From Lactonifactor sp050944855 (GTDB lineage Bacteria; Bacillota; Clostridia; Lachnospirales; Lachnospiraceae), in NCBI GenBank assembly GCA_050944855.1, contig JBMNRU010000005.1, positions 1 through 64,000 of the forward strand: a stretch of 64,000 nt of DNA, given 5' to 3'. The notes under the pieces were generated by a model. It had not been told where the DNA came from. It saw only the letters and a program-made list of their open reading frames with translations, and searched no databases. Both the position numbers and the translations under genes were made by a program. Positions 43,530-52,645 of the stretch are shown here, one piece after another; the stretch's first letter is position 1; each line of letters opens with the position of its first letter.

Positions 43530-45029
43530 ATGGCGGAAGGTAAAGTATGGCTGGTAGGTGCCGGCCCGGGTGATGTGGGGCTTTTTACGCTGAAAGGATA
43601 TCAGACCCTGCAGAATGCAGAGGTAGTAGTATATGACAGTCTGGTGGGACATGGCGTGCTGTCTCTGATTCCAGAGGGTGCAAAATGTATTGATGTGGGA
43701 AAACGGGCAAATCACCATACCATGTCTCAGTGGAGAATTAATGAAGTATTGCTGGAGGAAGCGCAGAAAGGATACCGGGTTGTGCGGTTAAAAGGCGGTG
43801 ATCCTTTCCTTTTCGGCAGAGGCGGAGAAGAACTGGAACTTTTAGAACAACACGGAATTCCCTATGAAGTTGTGCCGGGAATTACCTCTCCTTTGTCCGT
43901 TCCCGCTTACAACGGAATACCGGTGACTCATCGGGATTTTTGCTCTTCTTTGCATATCATTACCGGCCACAAAAGGGCAGGAGAAGCTTATGATATTGAT
44001 TTTAAGGCATTAGTGCAGACAAAAGGTACACTGGTCTTTTTGATGGGTGTGACCGCCATGGGCGATATCTGTTCCGGTCTGATAGAGGCGGGAATGGATC
44101 CGGATATGCCTGCAGCTGTGCTGCAGCAGGGAACCACAGCCAGACAGCGTCGGGTGGTGGCGACAGTATCCACTTTGAAAGAAGAGGCAGCCAAGGCGAA
44201 GATTCAGGCGCCTGCTGTTATTGTAGTAGGAAAAGTATGTCAGCTGGAAGAAAAGTTTGCCTGGTATGAGAAACTGCCGTTGGCGGGATATCGGGTACTG
44301 GTAACCAGACCAAAGGATCTGATCTCTAAGATGTCTGAGAAATTAAGACTGCAGGGAGCAGAAGTGTTAGAACTGCCGGCGATCAAGACCATTCCACTGG
44401 AGGATCAGAGCCAGCTTCACGCTGCTTTTGCGAAGATGGACAGTTATCAGTGGATTGCCTTTACCAGTCCTACCGGGGTAAAAGTATTTTTTGTAGAAAT
44501 GCAGAAACAGCATCTGGATATTCGGGCGCTGGGAAATGTAAAGTTTGCGGCAATCGGAACAGGAACGAAAAAAGAGCTGGAAAAACGCGGTCTTTATACG
44601 GATCTGATGCCGGAAGTATATGATGGTGCTCATTTAGGCGAAGCGTTGGCAGAGGCCTGCCAGGGAGGAGAGCATATTCTGATCCCAAGAGCAAAGATCG
44701 GCAGTCACGAGATCTTAGAAGCTCTGAAAAAGAAAGAACTGGTGATTGAGGATATTCCTACCTACGACACCGTATATGAAAAGCAGGATGTAATTGATGA
44801 ATGTAAAGAATTTGAAGAAGGCAATATTGATTGTGCCGTATTTACCAGTGCTTCTACCGTAAGAGGCTTTGCCGAGGCAACAAAAGGTCTGGATTATTCT
44901 CTGGTGCGGGCTGCCTGCATTGGAAAGCAGACAAAAGCGGCAGCAGATGCGCTGGGTATGCAGACCTATATGGCCCAAAAGGCGACCATTGACAGTCTGG
45001 TTGAACTGGTTATACAATTAAAAGCATAA
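43530..45029 (+). CDS. cobA/hemD: Fused CobA-HemD: uroporphyrinogen-III methyltransferase and synthase
   Basis: 499 residues in two parts. Residues 1-~245 are the SAM-dependent methylase that makes precorrin-2: VWLVGAGPGDVGLFTLKGYQ, VVRLKGGDPFLFGRGGEELE and EVVPGITSPLSVPAYNGIPVTHRD. Residues ~250-499 are uroporphyrinogen-III synthase, recognised by YRVLVTRPKDLISKMSEKL, WIAFTSPTGVKVFF and VFTSASTVRGFAEA. This fusion is common in Clostridia. It starts 0 nt after the hemC stop. Confidence 0.94.
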   Translation: MAEGKVWLVGAGPGDVGLFTLKGYQTLQNAEVVVYDSLVGHGVLSLIPEGAKCIDVGKRANHHTMSQWRINEVLLEEAQKGYRVVRLKGGDPFLFGRGGEELELLEQHGIPYEVVPGITSPLSVPAYNGIPVTHRDFCSSLHIITGHKRAGEAYDIDFKALVQTKGTLVFLMGVTAMGDICSGLIEAGMDPDMPAAVLQQGTTARQRRVVATVSTLKEEAAKAKIQAPAVIVVGKVCQLEEKFAWYEKLPLAGYRVLVTRPKDLISKMSEKLRLQGAEVLELPAIKTIPLEDQSQLHAAFAKMDSYQWIAFTSPTGVKVFFVEMQKQHLDIRALGNVKFAAIGTGTKKELEKRGLYTDLMPEVYDGAHLGEALAEACQGGEHILIPRAKIGSHEILEALKKKELVIEDIPTYDTVYEKQDVIDECKEFEEGNIDCAVFTSASTVRGFAEATKGLDYSLVRAACIGKQTKAAADALGMQTYMAQKATIDSLVELVIQLKA

Positions 45030-45095
45030 GAGGAAAACGCGGGGGGTGCTGTATGAGATGCCCCCTCTTCCCATATCAAAAGGAGTGTGAGTAGT

Positions 45096-46079
45096 ATGGA
45101 TATGATTCAAAGACCCAGAAGACTGCGGGGAAATGAAACTTTGCGGAAGATGGTAAGAGAAACCAGAGTAGATAAAAATTCTCTGATCTATCCGCTTTTT
45201 GTAAAAGATGGAGAAAATATTGAGGAAGAAATCCCTTCTATGGAAGGACAGTACCGCTATAGTGTGGATCGTCTCCCCTATGAACTGGAACGTTTGAGTA
45301 AGGCCGGTGTTCCTTCTGTTATGCTGTTCGGCATTCCGGATCATAAAGATGAGGCAGGAAGCCAGGCCTATGCAGAGGATGGCATTGTGCAGCGGGCACT
45401 GCAGGAAGCAAAGAGACAGTTTCCGAATTTGTATTACATTACAGATGTATGCATGTGTGAATATACTTCTCACGGCCATTGCGGCGTGCTTTGCGGAGAG
45501 CATGTGGAAAATGACGCCACGTTAGATCTGCTTTGCAAGACCGCGCTGTCCCACGTGGAGGCAGGTGCAGATATGGTGGCTCCTTCGGATATGATGGATG
45601 GCCGTATTCTGGCCATGCGCCGGGCGCTGGATGGACAAGGGTATAAAGAAACTCCGATTATGTCCTATGCGGTAAAATACGCTTCTGCTTTTTATGGTCC
45701 TTTCCGTGATGCGGCGGGAAGCGCTCCTTCCTTTGGTGATCGGAAAGGATATCAGATGGATTACCATAATCGGAAAGAGGGCATGAAAGAGGCCCTTTTA
45801 GATGTGCAGGAGGGCGCAGATATTATCATGGTGAAGCCTGCGTTATCTTACCTGGATATCATCTCTGAAGTATCCAAAGAAATTAATCTGCCTATTGCTG
45901 CATACAGTGTCAGCGGAGAATATGCGATGGTAAAAGCAGCTGCACGCTTAGGTTATATTGAAGAAGAAAAGATTATCTGTGAAATGGCAGTGAGTACATA
46001 TCGTGCCGGTGCTGATATTTATCTGACTTACTTTGCAAAGGAACTGGCGCAGTATATCGATGAGGGGAGAATTGGATAA
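45096..46079 (+). CDS. hemB: HemB, delta-aminolevulinic acid dehydratase
   Basis: Condenses two aminolevulinates to porphobilinogen. From ATG 45096 (AAGGAG 10 nt upstream; a GTG 9 nt earlier is less likely) 327 residues. RPRRLRGNETLRKMVRETRV is the start. The Zn-type cluster is visible as DVCMCEYTSHGHCGVL. The Schiff-base lysines are in SYAVKYASAFYGPFRDAAGSAP and IIMVKPALSYLD. A GC-rich hairpin (GGGGG/CCCCC, about 45041-45065) lies in the gap before it. The stop overlaps hemL by 1 nt. Confidence 0.95.
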   Translation: MDMIQRPRRLRGNETLRKMVRETRVDKNSLIYPLFVKDGENIEEEIPSMEGQYRYSVDRLPYELERLSKAGVPSVMLFGIPDHKDEAGSQAYAEDGIVQRALQEAKRQFPNLYYITDVCMCEYTSHGHCGVLCGEHVENDATLDLLCKTALSHVEAGADMVAPSDMMDGRILAMRRALDGQGYKETPIMSYAVKYASAFYGPFRDAAGSAPSFGDRKGYQMDYHNRKEGMKEALLDVQEGADIIMVKPALSYLDIISEVSKEINLPIAAYSVSGEYAMVKAAARLGYIEEEKIICEMAVSTYRAGADIYLTYFAKELAQYIDEGRIG

Positions 46080-47359
46080 TGACAAGATCAGAAGAGTTAT
46101 TTCAAAGAGCGGTGAAAGTTATCCCCGGCGGAGTGAACAGTCCGGTGCGGGCTTATGGCTCTGTGGGAGAAAATCCCCGTTTTATACAGGGCGCTGTGGG
46201 AAGCAAAATATTTGATGTAGATGGTAATGTATATATCGATTATATCGATTCCTGGGGTCCTATGATCCTGGGACACAATCATGAAGAGATTAAGGATGCC
46301 GTTGTAAAAGCGGCACAGGATGGTCTGAGTTTTGGCTGTGCGACAGAGATTGAAGTGGAAATTGCAGAATATATCTGCGAGAGAATTCCTGCGGTGGAAA
46401 TGATCCGTATGGTCAATTCCGGAACTGAAGCGGTTATGAGTGCGATCCGTGTAGCCAGAGGTTATACCGGTAAAAATAAGATTATTAAGTTTGCCGGATG
46501 TTATCACGGACACAGCGATGCCATGCTGGTAAGCGCAGGCAGCGGTGTGATGACAAGCGGAGTGCCGGACAGCGCCGGAGTACCCAAAGGATGTACCCAG
46601 GATACTATGATTGCTGTCTATAACGATCTGGAAAGCGTAAAGCAGTTATTTGCAGAAAGTAAAGAACAGGTAGCAGCTGTTATCGTGGAACCCCTTGGTG
46701 CCAATATGGGAGTTGTACCTCCGGCAGCCGGATTCCTGGAAGGGCTGCGCAGACTCTGCGATGAAAACCACGCCCTTTTGATTTTCGATGAAGTTATTAC
46801 CGGATTCCGTTTGGGATTTACGGGAGCAGCGGGATATTTCGGAATTCGTCCGGATCTGGTTACCTATGGAAAGATCATCGGTGCCGGTATGCCGGTAGGC
46901 GCATACGGCGGACGAAAAGAGATTATGGAGCTGATTGCTCCGGTGGGAAGCGTATATCAGGCAGGTACCTTAAGCGGCAATCCGATTGCCATGACAGCCG
47001 GCCTTACCCAGTTGAAAATCCTGTATGAGCATCCGGAAATTTATGAAAAACTTCAGCAAATGGGCGAGAAGTTATATGGCGGTATGAAGCAGATTCTGAA
47101 GGAATATGAAGTTCCCTGCCAGATCAATTACGAGGCATCTTTGGGCTGTATGTTCTTTACCAGAGAAGCGGTTGTGGATTATGCAACAGCGAAGACTTCG
47201 GATACGGAAGCCTTTGGCCGTTATTTTGCACATATGCTGCATGCGGGGATTCATCTGGCACCGTCTCAGTTTGAAGCAATGTTTCTTTCCAATGCGCACA
47301 CGGAAGAGGATATTGAAAAAACACTGGACGCAGTGAAAGCATTTTTCCGTGGAGAATAA
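46079..47359 (+). CDS. hemL: HemL, glutamate-1-semialdehyde 2,1-aminomutase
   Basis: PLP enzyme that makes 5-aminolevulinate. The 426 residues show VIPGGVNSPVRAYGSVGENP, YIDYIDSWGPMILGHNH, MVNSGTEAVMSAIRVARGYT and IIKFAGCYHGHSDAMLV. The PLP lysine is in TYGKIIGAGMPVGAYGG, and GTLSGNPIAMTAGL is also conserved. Last gene of the hem operon, before a strong terminator. Confidence 0.96.
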   Translation: MTRSEELFQRAVKVIPGGVNSPVRAYGSVGENPRFIQGAVGSKIFDVDGNVYIDYIDSWGPMILGHNHEEIKDAVVKAAQDGLSFGCATEIEVEIAEYICERIPAVEMIRMVNSGTEAVMSAIRVARGYTGKNKIIKFAGCYHGHSDAMLVSAGSGVMTSGVPDSAGVPKGCTQDTMIAVYNDLESVKQLFAESKEQVAAVIVEPLGANMGVVPPAAGFLEGLRRLCDENHALLIFDEVITGFRLGFTGAAGYFGIRPDLVTYGKIIGAGMPVGAYGGRKEIMELIAPVGSVYQAGTLSGNPIAMTAGLTQLKILYEHPEIYEKLQQMGEKLYGGMKQILKEYEVPCQINYEASLGCMFFTREAVVDYATAKTSDTEAFGRYFAHMLHAGIHLAPSQFEAMFLSNAHTEEDIEKTLDAVKAFFRGE

Positions 47360-47377
47360 TAGAGTATAGGATTGTGT

Positions 47378-47430
47378 GGCAGGGGAATTTTCCGGCTGTG
47401 GAGACAGCCGGGCAGTCCCTGCCCTCTTTT
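47378..47430 (+). terminator. Two-stem terminator after hemL
   Basis: Outer stem GGCAGGG/CCCTGCC (47378-47384 with 47417-47423) encloses a perfect CCGGCTGT-GGAG-ACAGCCGG hairpin (47392-47411), then CTCTTTT. Confidence 0.75.
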
Positions 47431-47466
47431 ACTGTTAAAATGATGAAGAGTGAATGGAGCGATTAG

Positions 47467-48342
47467 ATGAACGCAGTTGGCGTAGTAACAGACAGTCATG
47501 GCGGAATTACACTGGAGGAAGCAGAGCGTTTGGGCGTCAAAGTGCTTCCTATGCCATTTTATTTCGGCGAGGATTGTTATTATGAAAATGTTTCCATAAC
47601 CAGAGAGGAATTTTTTAAAAAGCTGAATGCAGGGGAAAACGTATCCACGTCACAGCCGTCACCGGAGATGGTGGTGCAGATCTGGCAGGAAGCTCTGCAG
47701 GAGTATGAACAGATACTTTATATGCCGCTCAGCAGCGGTCTGAGCGGTTCTTGTGATACGGCCCGGATGCTGGCAGCGGAAGAAGAATTTGCAGGTAAAG
47801 TATTTGTAGTAGATAATGGCCGTATTGCCACGCCTATGCATCGCTCCATATTGGACGCACTGGAGTTGGCAAAAGAGGGGTATCGTGCGGAGCAGATAAA
47901 ACAGATCCTGGAAGAAGCAAAGGATAAAATGGCGATCTATATTGCAGTAGAGACGCTGGAGTTTTTGAAAAAAGGCGGACGGATCACACCGGCAGCGGCA
48001 GCCATAGGGACTGTGCTGCATATAAACCCTATTTTATCTCTGAATATCGGAAAGCTGGACAGCTATAAAAAGTGCCGCGGCATGAAAAAAGCCAGAAAAG
48101 AAATGCTGGAGGCCATGAAGCACGAGATGGAAGTCACATACAGGGAATATTACGAAAAAGGTGAGCTGTATTTGATGGCGGCATCCAGTGCAGATGAAGA
48201 AACCACAAAAGGGTGGGAAGAAGAAATCCGTGCTTATTTTCCCGGAATGGAGATCTTAAGCGATCAGTTGTCGCTGGGTATTTCCTGCCATACCGGGGAA
48301 GGAGCCCTGGGGATCGGCTGTTCCTGTAAACCGAAAAGGTAA
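47467..48342 (+). CDS. DegV-family fatty-acid-binding protein
   Basis: 291 residues. DegV proteins bind a fatty acid and, as FakB, present it to a fatty acid kinase for phospholipid synthesis. GVVTDSHGGITLEEAERLGV is the N-terminal motif (the usual is DSxxDL). NVSTSQPSPEMV and YMPLSSGLSGSCDTARMLA are the lipid-site signatures, followed by VETLEFLKKGGRITPAAAAIGTVLHINPIL. Complete. No fakA is adjacent, so a role in fatty acid activation is inferred from the family only. Confidence 0.9.
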   Translation: MNAVGVVTDSHGGITLEEAERLGVKVLPMPFYFGEDCYYENVSITREEFFKKLNAGENVSTSQPSPEMVVQIWQEALQEYEQILYMPLSSGLSGSCDTARMLAAEEEFAGKVFVVDNGRIATPMHRSILDALELAKEGYRAEQIKQILEEAKDKMAIYIAVETLEFLKKGGRITPAAAAIGTVLHINPILSLNIGKLDSYKKCRGMKKARKEMLEAMKHEMEVTYREYYEKGELYLMAASSADEETTKGWEEEIRAYFPGMEILSDQLSLGISCHTGEGALGIGCSCKPKR

Positions 48343-48393
48343 AAAAGACAGAGAAGTAAAAATGTAATCGTGATGATAGAAAGAAGGAAAATT

Positions 48394-49155
48394 ATGCTCA
48401 GTGGTGCAGATTTTTATTATTTTAGTCCCACAGGAGGAACAAAAGAAGTAGGCAGCTGTTTCTGTGAGGAAATCGCAGAACAGGTGAAAGAATGCAATTT
48501 GGGAAACAGAACAGAAAGGATCGCAGATCCAGCAGAGGAATTGACGGTTGTAGCAGTGCCTGTATTCGGAGGCCGGATTCCGGTCTATCTGGAAGAAAAG
48601 CTGGCAGGCCTGAAAGGCCAGGGAAAGAAAGCGGTTGCTTTGGTGGTTTATGGAAACCGTGCGTATGATGATGCGTTATTAGAACTGAAAGACATACTGA
48701 CAGAAAATGGATTTCAGGTTATTGCAGGGGGCGGATTTGTGGCCCGTCATTCCATTATTACGGAAGTGGCAGCAGGCAGACCGGATGATGAGGATGTGAA
48801 GCAGATCAAAGAATTCGCACAGAAGGTACTGGAGAAAGTAGCAAAGGGCATAGATACGGAAGTAACGGTTCCGGGTAATCGTCCCTATAAGGAGAGAAAC
48901 GGTTCCCCGTCGGCACCGATTAGCCTGGAGGGCTGCGATCAGTGCGGAAGCTGTGAGAAGGCCTGCCCTACAGGAGCAATCTCCATAGGAGAAGACGGAG
49001 TGATTACCAGCCAGGAAAAATGTATCTTCTGTCTGGCCTGCACAGCAGTTTGTCCAAAGAATGCCCGTATTATGCCGCCGGCAGTACATGAAAAAATGAG
49101 CCAGTTTTTGGGCGGACTGGTATCTGTTTACAGCAAGAATGAATATTTTTTGTAA
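48394..49155 (+). CDS. Flavodoxin-ferredoxin fusion protein (EFR1-type)
   Basis: 253 residues from ATG 48394 (AAGGA 5 nt upstream; frame open to 48370). The N-terminal ~160 residues are flavodoxin-like, with the FMN loop YFSPTGGTKEVGS and VPVFGGRIPVYLEEKLAGL. The C-terminal part has two 4Fe-4S motifs: CDQCGSCEKACPTGA and CIFCLACTAVCPKNA. It is expected to carry electrons in the cytoplasm, partner unknown. It stands between DegV and a GNAT gene with loose spacing. Confidence 0.88.
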   Translation: MLSGADFYYFSPTGGTKEVGSCFCEEIAEQVKECNLGNRTERIADPAEELTVVAVPVFGGRIPVYLEEKLAGLKGQGKKAVALVVYGNRAYDDALLELKDILTENGFQVIAGGGFVARHSIITEVAAGRPDDEDVKQIKEFAQKVLEKVAKGIDTEVTVPGNRPYKERNGSPSAPISLEGCDQCGSCEKACPTGAISIGEDGVITSQEKCIFCLACTAVCPKNARIMPPAVHEKMSQFLGGLVSVYSKNEYFL

Positions 49156-49190
49156 AATAAGTGTATACAGGGAAAGAAGGAAAGACAGCG

Positions 49191-49661
49191 ATGAAGATTC
49201 GAAGAGCAGAGGAGAGAGACTTAAATGGCCTGCAGTCCCTTTTGCGCCAGGTGTTGATGGTGCATCATAACGGAAGACCGGATTTATTTAAGGCAGATTG
49301 TGAAAAATACACAGAAGAGGAGCTGGTCGCGTTAATTCACGATGATGCCAGACCTATTTTTGTGGGTGTTGATGAAGAGGAGCAGGTACTGGGATACGCT
49401 TTCTGTATTTTCCAGCAGCACTTAAATGATAATATTCTGACAGATATCAAGACATTATACATTGATGATCTTTGTGTGGACGAAAGCAGACGGGGACAGC
49501 ATATCGGCAGGCAGATTTATGACTATGTCATTGCTTTTGCAAAGGAGCAGAACTGTTATAATGTGACGTTAAATGTATGGGCATTAAATGAGAGCGCCAT
49601 GAAGTTCTATGAATCCTGCGGTCTAAAGCCTCAGAAGGTGGGAATGGAAGTTATATTTTAA
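49191..49661 (+). CDS. GNAT-family N-acetyltransferase
   Basis: 156 residues from ATG 49191. The GNAT fold is clear: IRRAEERDLNGLQSLLRQV at the start, a central strand DIKTLYIDDLCVDESRRGQHIGRQIYDYVI with the acetyl-CoA loop R-R-G-Q-H-I-G, and NVTLNVWALNESAMKFYESCGLKPQKVGME at the end. This pattern is common to ribosomal-protein and small-molecule acetyltransferases; the substrate cannot be told. Confidence 0.88.
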   Translation: MKIRRAEERDLNGLQSLLRQVLMVHHNGRPDLFKADCEKYTEEELVALIHDDARPIFVGVDEEEQVLGYAFCIFQQHLNDNILTDIKTLYIDDLCVDESRRGQHIGRQIYDYVIAFAKEQNCYNVTLNVWALNESAMKFYESCGLKPQKVGMEVIF

Positions 49662-49688
49662 TTGACAGTAAGGATATAGGAGTAAAGA

Positions 49689-49721
49689 ATCCCCGGAATC
49701 GATGATGATCCGGGGATTTTT
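49689..49721 (+). terminator. Intrinsic terminator after the acetyltransferase gene
   Basis: ATCCCCGGA (49689-49697) pairs with TCCGGGGAT (49709-49717), followed by TTTTT. Confidence 0.85.
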
Positions 49722-50053
49722 CGAGTTGTAGAGTAAATTTTGCCCGTTATTATATTAACGATTTCCCGCTTAAAAGCGGTAAAAAGTGCACAAAAAAATT
49801 TATATTTTTTTTATTTTTTTATAAAAAATGTTAATTTTTGACGTTATTTTGACAGTATAAATTGTATAATAATTATAACAAATTAACAAAATAAAACTTC
49901 CATATTGTCGCCAAACATATGGCGGCATTCACTTTGGATGGTCCTCTGTTAGGGCAGAGAGGAGGGTTTCCTTAGCAGGGCTATTATATATTTCGGAACT
50001 CTTCCGAAAAAAAGCATCCCATGAATAATAAAATGGAGAAAGAAGGAAAAATC
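49722..50053 (+). promoter_or_regulatory. Long AT-rich control region and leader of the nhaC gene
   Basis: 332 bp without a gene. An extremely AT-rich block (about 49795-49890) holds TTGACA (49849-49854) with ATTATA 17 nt on as a possible promoter. The ~170-nt leader then has CCTCTG/CAGAGAGG (about 49942-49965) and TTCGGAA-CTC-TTCCGAA (49991-50008) hairpins. A regulatory leader before an ion antiporter is plausible, but I do not recognise a known riboswitch. Confidence 0.45.
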
Positions 50054-51592
50054 ATGACAAAAAATGAAAAACAACCAAGAGCAGTACGTCTTCCTAATGT
50101 TTTTGAGGCGCTGCTTCCAATCGTGGTAATGATGGGACTCATGATCTACGATCTTGCTTTCGAAGGTTATTATGTCGACGCGCATATGCCCTTGCTTTGC
50201 GCTATCATAGTAGCATGTATTATCGGCTGTCTTTGCGGCCACAGTTTCTCAGATATGCTGGCTGGTATGCTGGATCGCCTTAACGCTACTATGGAAGCTA
50301 TCCTGATCTTGTGTACAGTAGGTATCCTTGTTGCATCTTTCATTATTTCAGGTACCATTCCATCCCTGATCTATCATGGTCTGAATTTGCTGACACCGGC
50401 TCTGTTTCTTCCGGTAGGATGTCTTATGTGTGCAGTTGTAGGTCTGGCCTGTGGTTCCTCCTGGACGGCTACCGCTACCATCGGTATTGCTTTCCTGGGT
50501 ATTGGTGCAGGTCTTGGTATCAATCCGGCGCTTACCGCTGGTATGATCATCTCCGGTGCATACGTTGGAGATAAATTTTCTCCTCTGTCAGATACAACTA
50601 ACTTAGCTGCAGCAGTTTCTGAAACCGGTCTGTTTGACCACGTTACAGCGATGGTTTCCACAACGGGTCCTACTTTTATCGTTGCACTGGTTTTATATGC
50701 TATTTTAGGTATGAACATTGATACATCCAATTACGATCCACAGGTTGCTGTTGACCTTCAGGCAGCTCTTGCAGATTCCTTTAATGTAAGCCCTCTGATG
50801 ATGATTCCTATTTTGGTCATTATCATTGTCTGTATTATGAAAGTTCCCGGTCTGATCGGCGTCATTATCTCTGTAGTATGCGGTGTATTGTTTGCACTGC
50901 TGTTCCAGGGTGTCGGTTCTCTTGGCGAACTGTTCGATATTCTGCATTACGGTACCGCTTTTGAAACCGGAAATGAATTAGCGGATAATCTGCTAAGCCG
51001 AGGCGGTATGGATCACCAGATGTGGACGATCAACCTGATCTTGCTTGCAGTTGCCTACGGCGGAGCTCTTGAGCGCTGCGGCTGCGTAGAAACATTGTTT
51101 GGCGGTTTGAAGAATAAAATCCACTCTGTTGGTTCTCTGGTCTTAGCTACTATGGTAACGTCTCTGTTCTGTGACGCTGCTATGGGCGATCAGTTCCTTG
51201 GAATCGGTGTTCCGGCTCCATTATATGTGGAAAAATACGATGAACTTGGTCTGGGACGTAACATGATGTCCCGAACGTTAGAGGACTGTGGTACTTTATG
51301 GGCAGTTATGTTCCCATGGACTGGCTGCGGTGCTTATCAGATGGGTACGCTGGGTGTTCACCCATTCGCATACTTCCCATTTGCATTCGTTAACCTGCTG
51401 AACCCGATTTATGCTGCCATTACTGCATTCTTAGGACGCAACATCTTCTGGGCTGACGGTTCTTACACGAATCTGTTAGGCAGAACAAAGGCTGGCAAAC
51501 CGGCAAAAGCTCCTGAAAAAGAACACGAGATCGCAGTTAAAAACCTGGAAGCTCTGCGTGAAGCAGGCAAGGCTCCACAGGTTCACGCTTAA
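50054..51592 (+). CDS. nhaC: NhaC-type Na+/H+ antiporter
   Basis: Integral membrane antiporter of the NhaC family; some members exchange other small organic cations. From ATG 50054 (AAGGA upstream) 512 residues with about 11-12 membrane segments. Family signs are VGLACGSSWTATATIGIAFLGIG, AGMIISGAYVGDKFSPLSDTTNLAAAV and TSLFCDAAMGDQFLGIGVPAPLYVEKY, TLEDCGTLWAVMFPWTGCGAYQMGTLGV. The codon bias toward C/T-ending codons hints at high expression. Followed within 20 nt by a small membrane protein gene. Confidence 0.9.
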   Translation: MTKNEKQPRAVRLPNVFEALLPIVVMMGLMIYDLAFEGYYVDAHMPLLCAIIVACIIGCLCGHSFSDMLAGMLDRLNATMEAILILCTVGILVASFIISGTIPSLIYHGLNLLTPALFLPVGCLMCAVVGLACGSSWTATATIGIAFLGIGAGLGINPALTAGMIISGAYVGDKFSPLSDTTNLAAAVSETGLFDHVTAMVSTTGPTFIVALVLYAILGMNIDTSNYDPQVAVDLQAALADSFNVSPLMMIPILVIIIVCIMKVPGLIGVIISVVCGVLFALLFQGVGSLGELFDILHYGTAFETGNELADNLLSRGGMDHQMWTINLILLAVAYGGALERCGCVETLFGGLKNKIHSVGSLVLATMVTSLFCDAAMGDQFLGIGVPAPLYVEKYDELGLGRNMMSRTLEDCGTLWAVMFPWTGCGAYQMGTLGVHPFAYFPFAFVNLLNPIYAAITAFLGRNIFWADGSYTNLLGRTKAGKPAKAPEKEHEIAVKNLEALREAGKAPQVHA

Positions 51593-51612
51593 TTTCGAAA
51601 GGAGTTATCATT

Positions 51613-52098
51613 GTGAGAGAAGTGCATCTTCCCTGGGAATCATTAACCGGTCCGATCTATTATGCCAGGGCATTAAAACAGCGTAAGAAATGGGTGACAC
51701 AAGGCTGGTGGGTGATGTCATTTATCCTGCTGGCAGGCGGTATCGCCACAGGCTATTATGTAGTTTCTCTGTTCGGTGTGTTGTACATACTGACACTGTT
51801 AATGAAAAAAGATACGGTGGTTACGGAACGTGGTCTGGAAATTTATTATCAGATGCGTATTACCACGCATTACGATTTATGGAATTGGTCTGATATTAAT
51901 TCCATCGTCCGTGAAGATCGGAATCATCCGGAATTAATTGCTCTCCATATTGGTAAAGGGAATGCAAGCAAACAGTTATTCTTTACCAAAGAAGATGCAA
52001 AACAGATCATAGTGTTAGCCAGAAAGAAAAATTCTACGATTAAAATTATGGATGCGGCAGTTTCTGGCAGAAATGCCGCAAAAAAGAAAAAATATTAA
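51613..52098 (+). CDS. Small membrane protein of unknown function downstream of nhaC
   Basis: Not recognised. 161 residues, start GTG with AAGGAG 8 nt upstream. Two membrane segments lie at about 35-75 (GWWVMSFILLAGGIATGYYVV and SLFGVLYILTLLM). A cytoplasmic domain follows with TERGLEIYYQMRITTHYDLWNWSDINSI and ELIALHIGKGNASKQLFF, the pattern of a bacterial PH-like fold. A Lys-rich tail (KKKKY) ends it. The short gap to nhaC and the shared terminator suggest one transcript and a link to the antiporter. Confidence 0.7.
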   Translation: MREVHLPWESLTGPIYYARALKQRKKWVTQGWWVMSFILLAGGIATGYYVVSLFGVLYILTLLMKKDTVVTERGLEIYYQMRITTHYDLWNWSDINSIVREDRNHPELIALHIGKGNASKQLFFTKEDAKQIIVLARKKNSTIKIMDAAVSGRNAAKKKKY

Positions 52099-52183
52099 AT
52101 ATTTTGCGTGTATAACGGATAGACTCCTCATATCCTATATGCCAATTCACAAAATGATTTAAAACTGAAGAATATAAAAAAAG

Positions 52184-52224
52184 AGAAATACCTGGATCGT
52201 GACAGATTCCAGGTATTTCTTTTT
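52184..52224. terminator. Bidirectional terminator between converging genes
   Basis: AGAAATACCTGG (52184-52195) pairs with CCAGGTATTTCT (52209-52220), followed by TTTT on the plus strand and TCTCTTTTTT on the minus strand. Confidence 0.85.
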
Positions 52225-52235
52225 AAGAAGAATAA

Positions 52236-52622
52236 CTAAATTGCTTTTCCGTTGTCCGGGCCAGGTGTGGTAACCAGAACTTTTTCCGGTGTGATCAATA
52301 AAGCACCCTTGCAGGCCAGTGCACCGTGGAATTTCTCGGCAGCAATTTTCTGCAGGTTTTCTACGATCGGGCCTTCGCTTAAATATTCAGCAGTTCCTTT
52401 GATCTGATAGCCTTCTGATGTTTTCAGATCACATACGGATACTGCAATTTTTCCGTTTGCCTGTACATTCTTCATGGTGAGGTTCAGCATGACGTCGCCG
52501 ACTAATAATTTACCGTCTTCGGTTACGCTTTTGAATCCTACAGGTACACAGTTTGCTTCGTCAGAATAGGTAGCAAGATACCAGATCTGCTCGTTTAACA
52601 CTTTAATAACTTTTTCGTTCAT
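52236..52622 (-). CDS. Pyridoxamine 5'-phosphate oxidase-fold flavoprotein
   Basis: 128 residues from ATG 52622 (GAGGAGG 7 nt upstream). A split-barrel flavin-binding fold is suggested by KVLNEQIWYLATYSDEANCVPVGFKSV, LVGDVMLNLTMKNVQANGKIAVSV and GYQIKGTAEYLSEGPIVENLQKIA, seen in small FMN-binding proteins of anaerobes. Substrate unknown. It is transcribed divergently from an HxlR-family regulator that probably controls it. Confidence 0.82.
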   Translation of the reverse strand: MNEKVIKVLNEQIWYLATYSDEANCVPVGFKSVTEDGKLLVGDVMLNLTMKNVQANGKIAVSVCDLKTSEGYQIKGTAEYLSEGPIVENLQKIAAEKFHGALACKGALLITPEKVLVTTPGPDNGKAI

Positions 52623-52645
52623 GAAAAAACCTCCTCTGCATGATA

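Noticed and set aside
43530..45029. CobA-HemD fusion as a novelty
   Set aside because: This fusion is common in Clostridia and other Firmicutes, so it is annotated but not reported as unusual.
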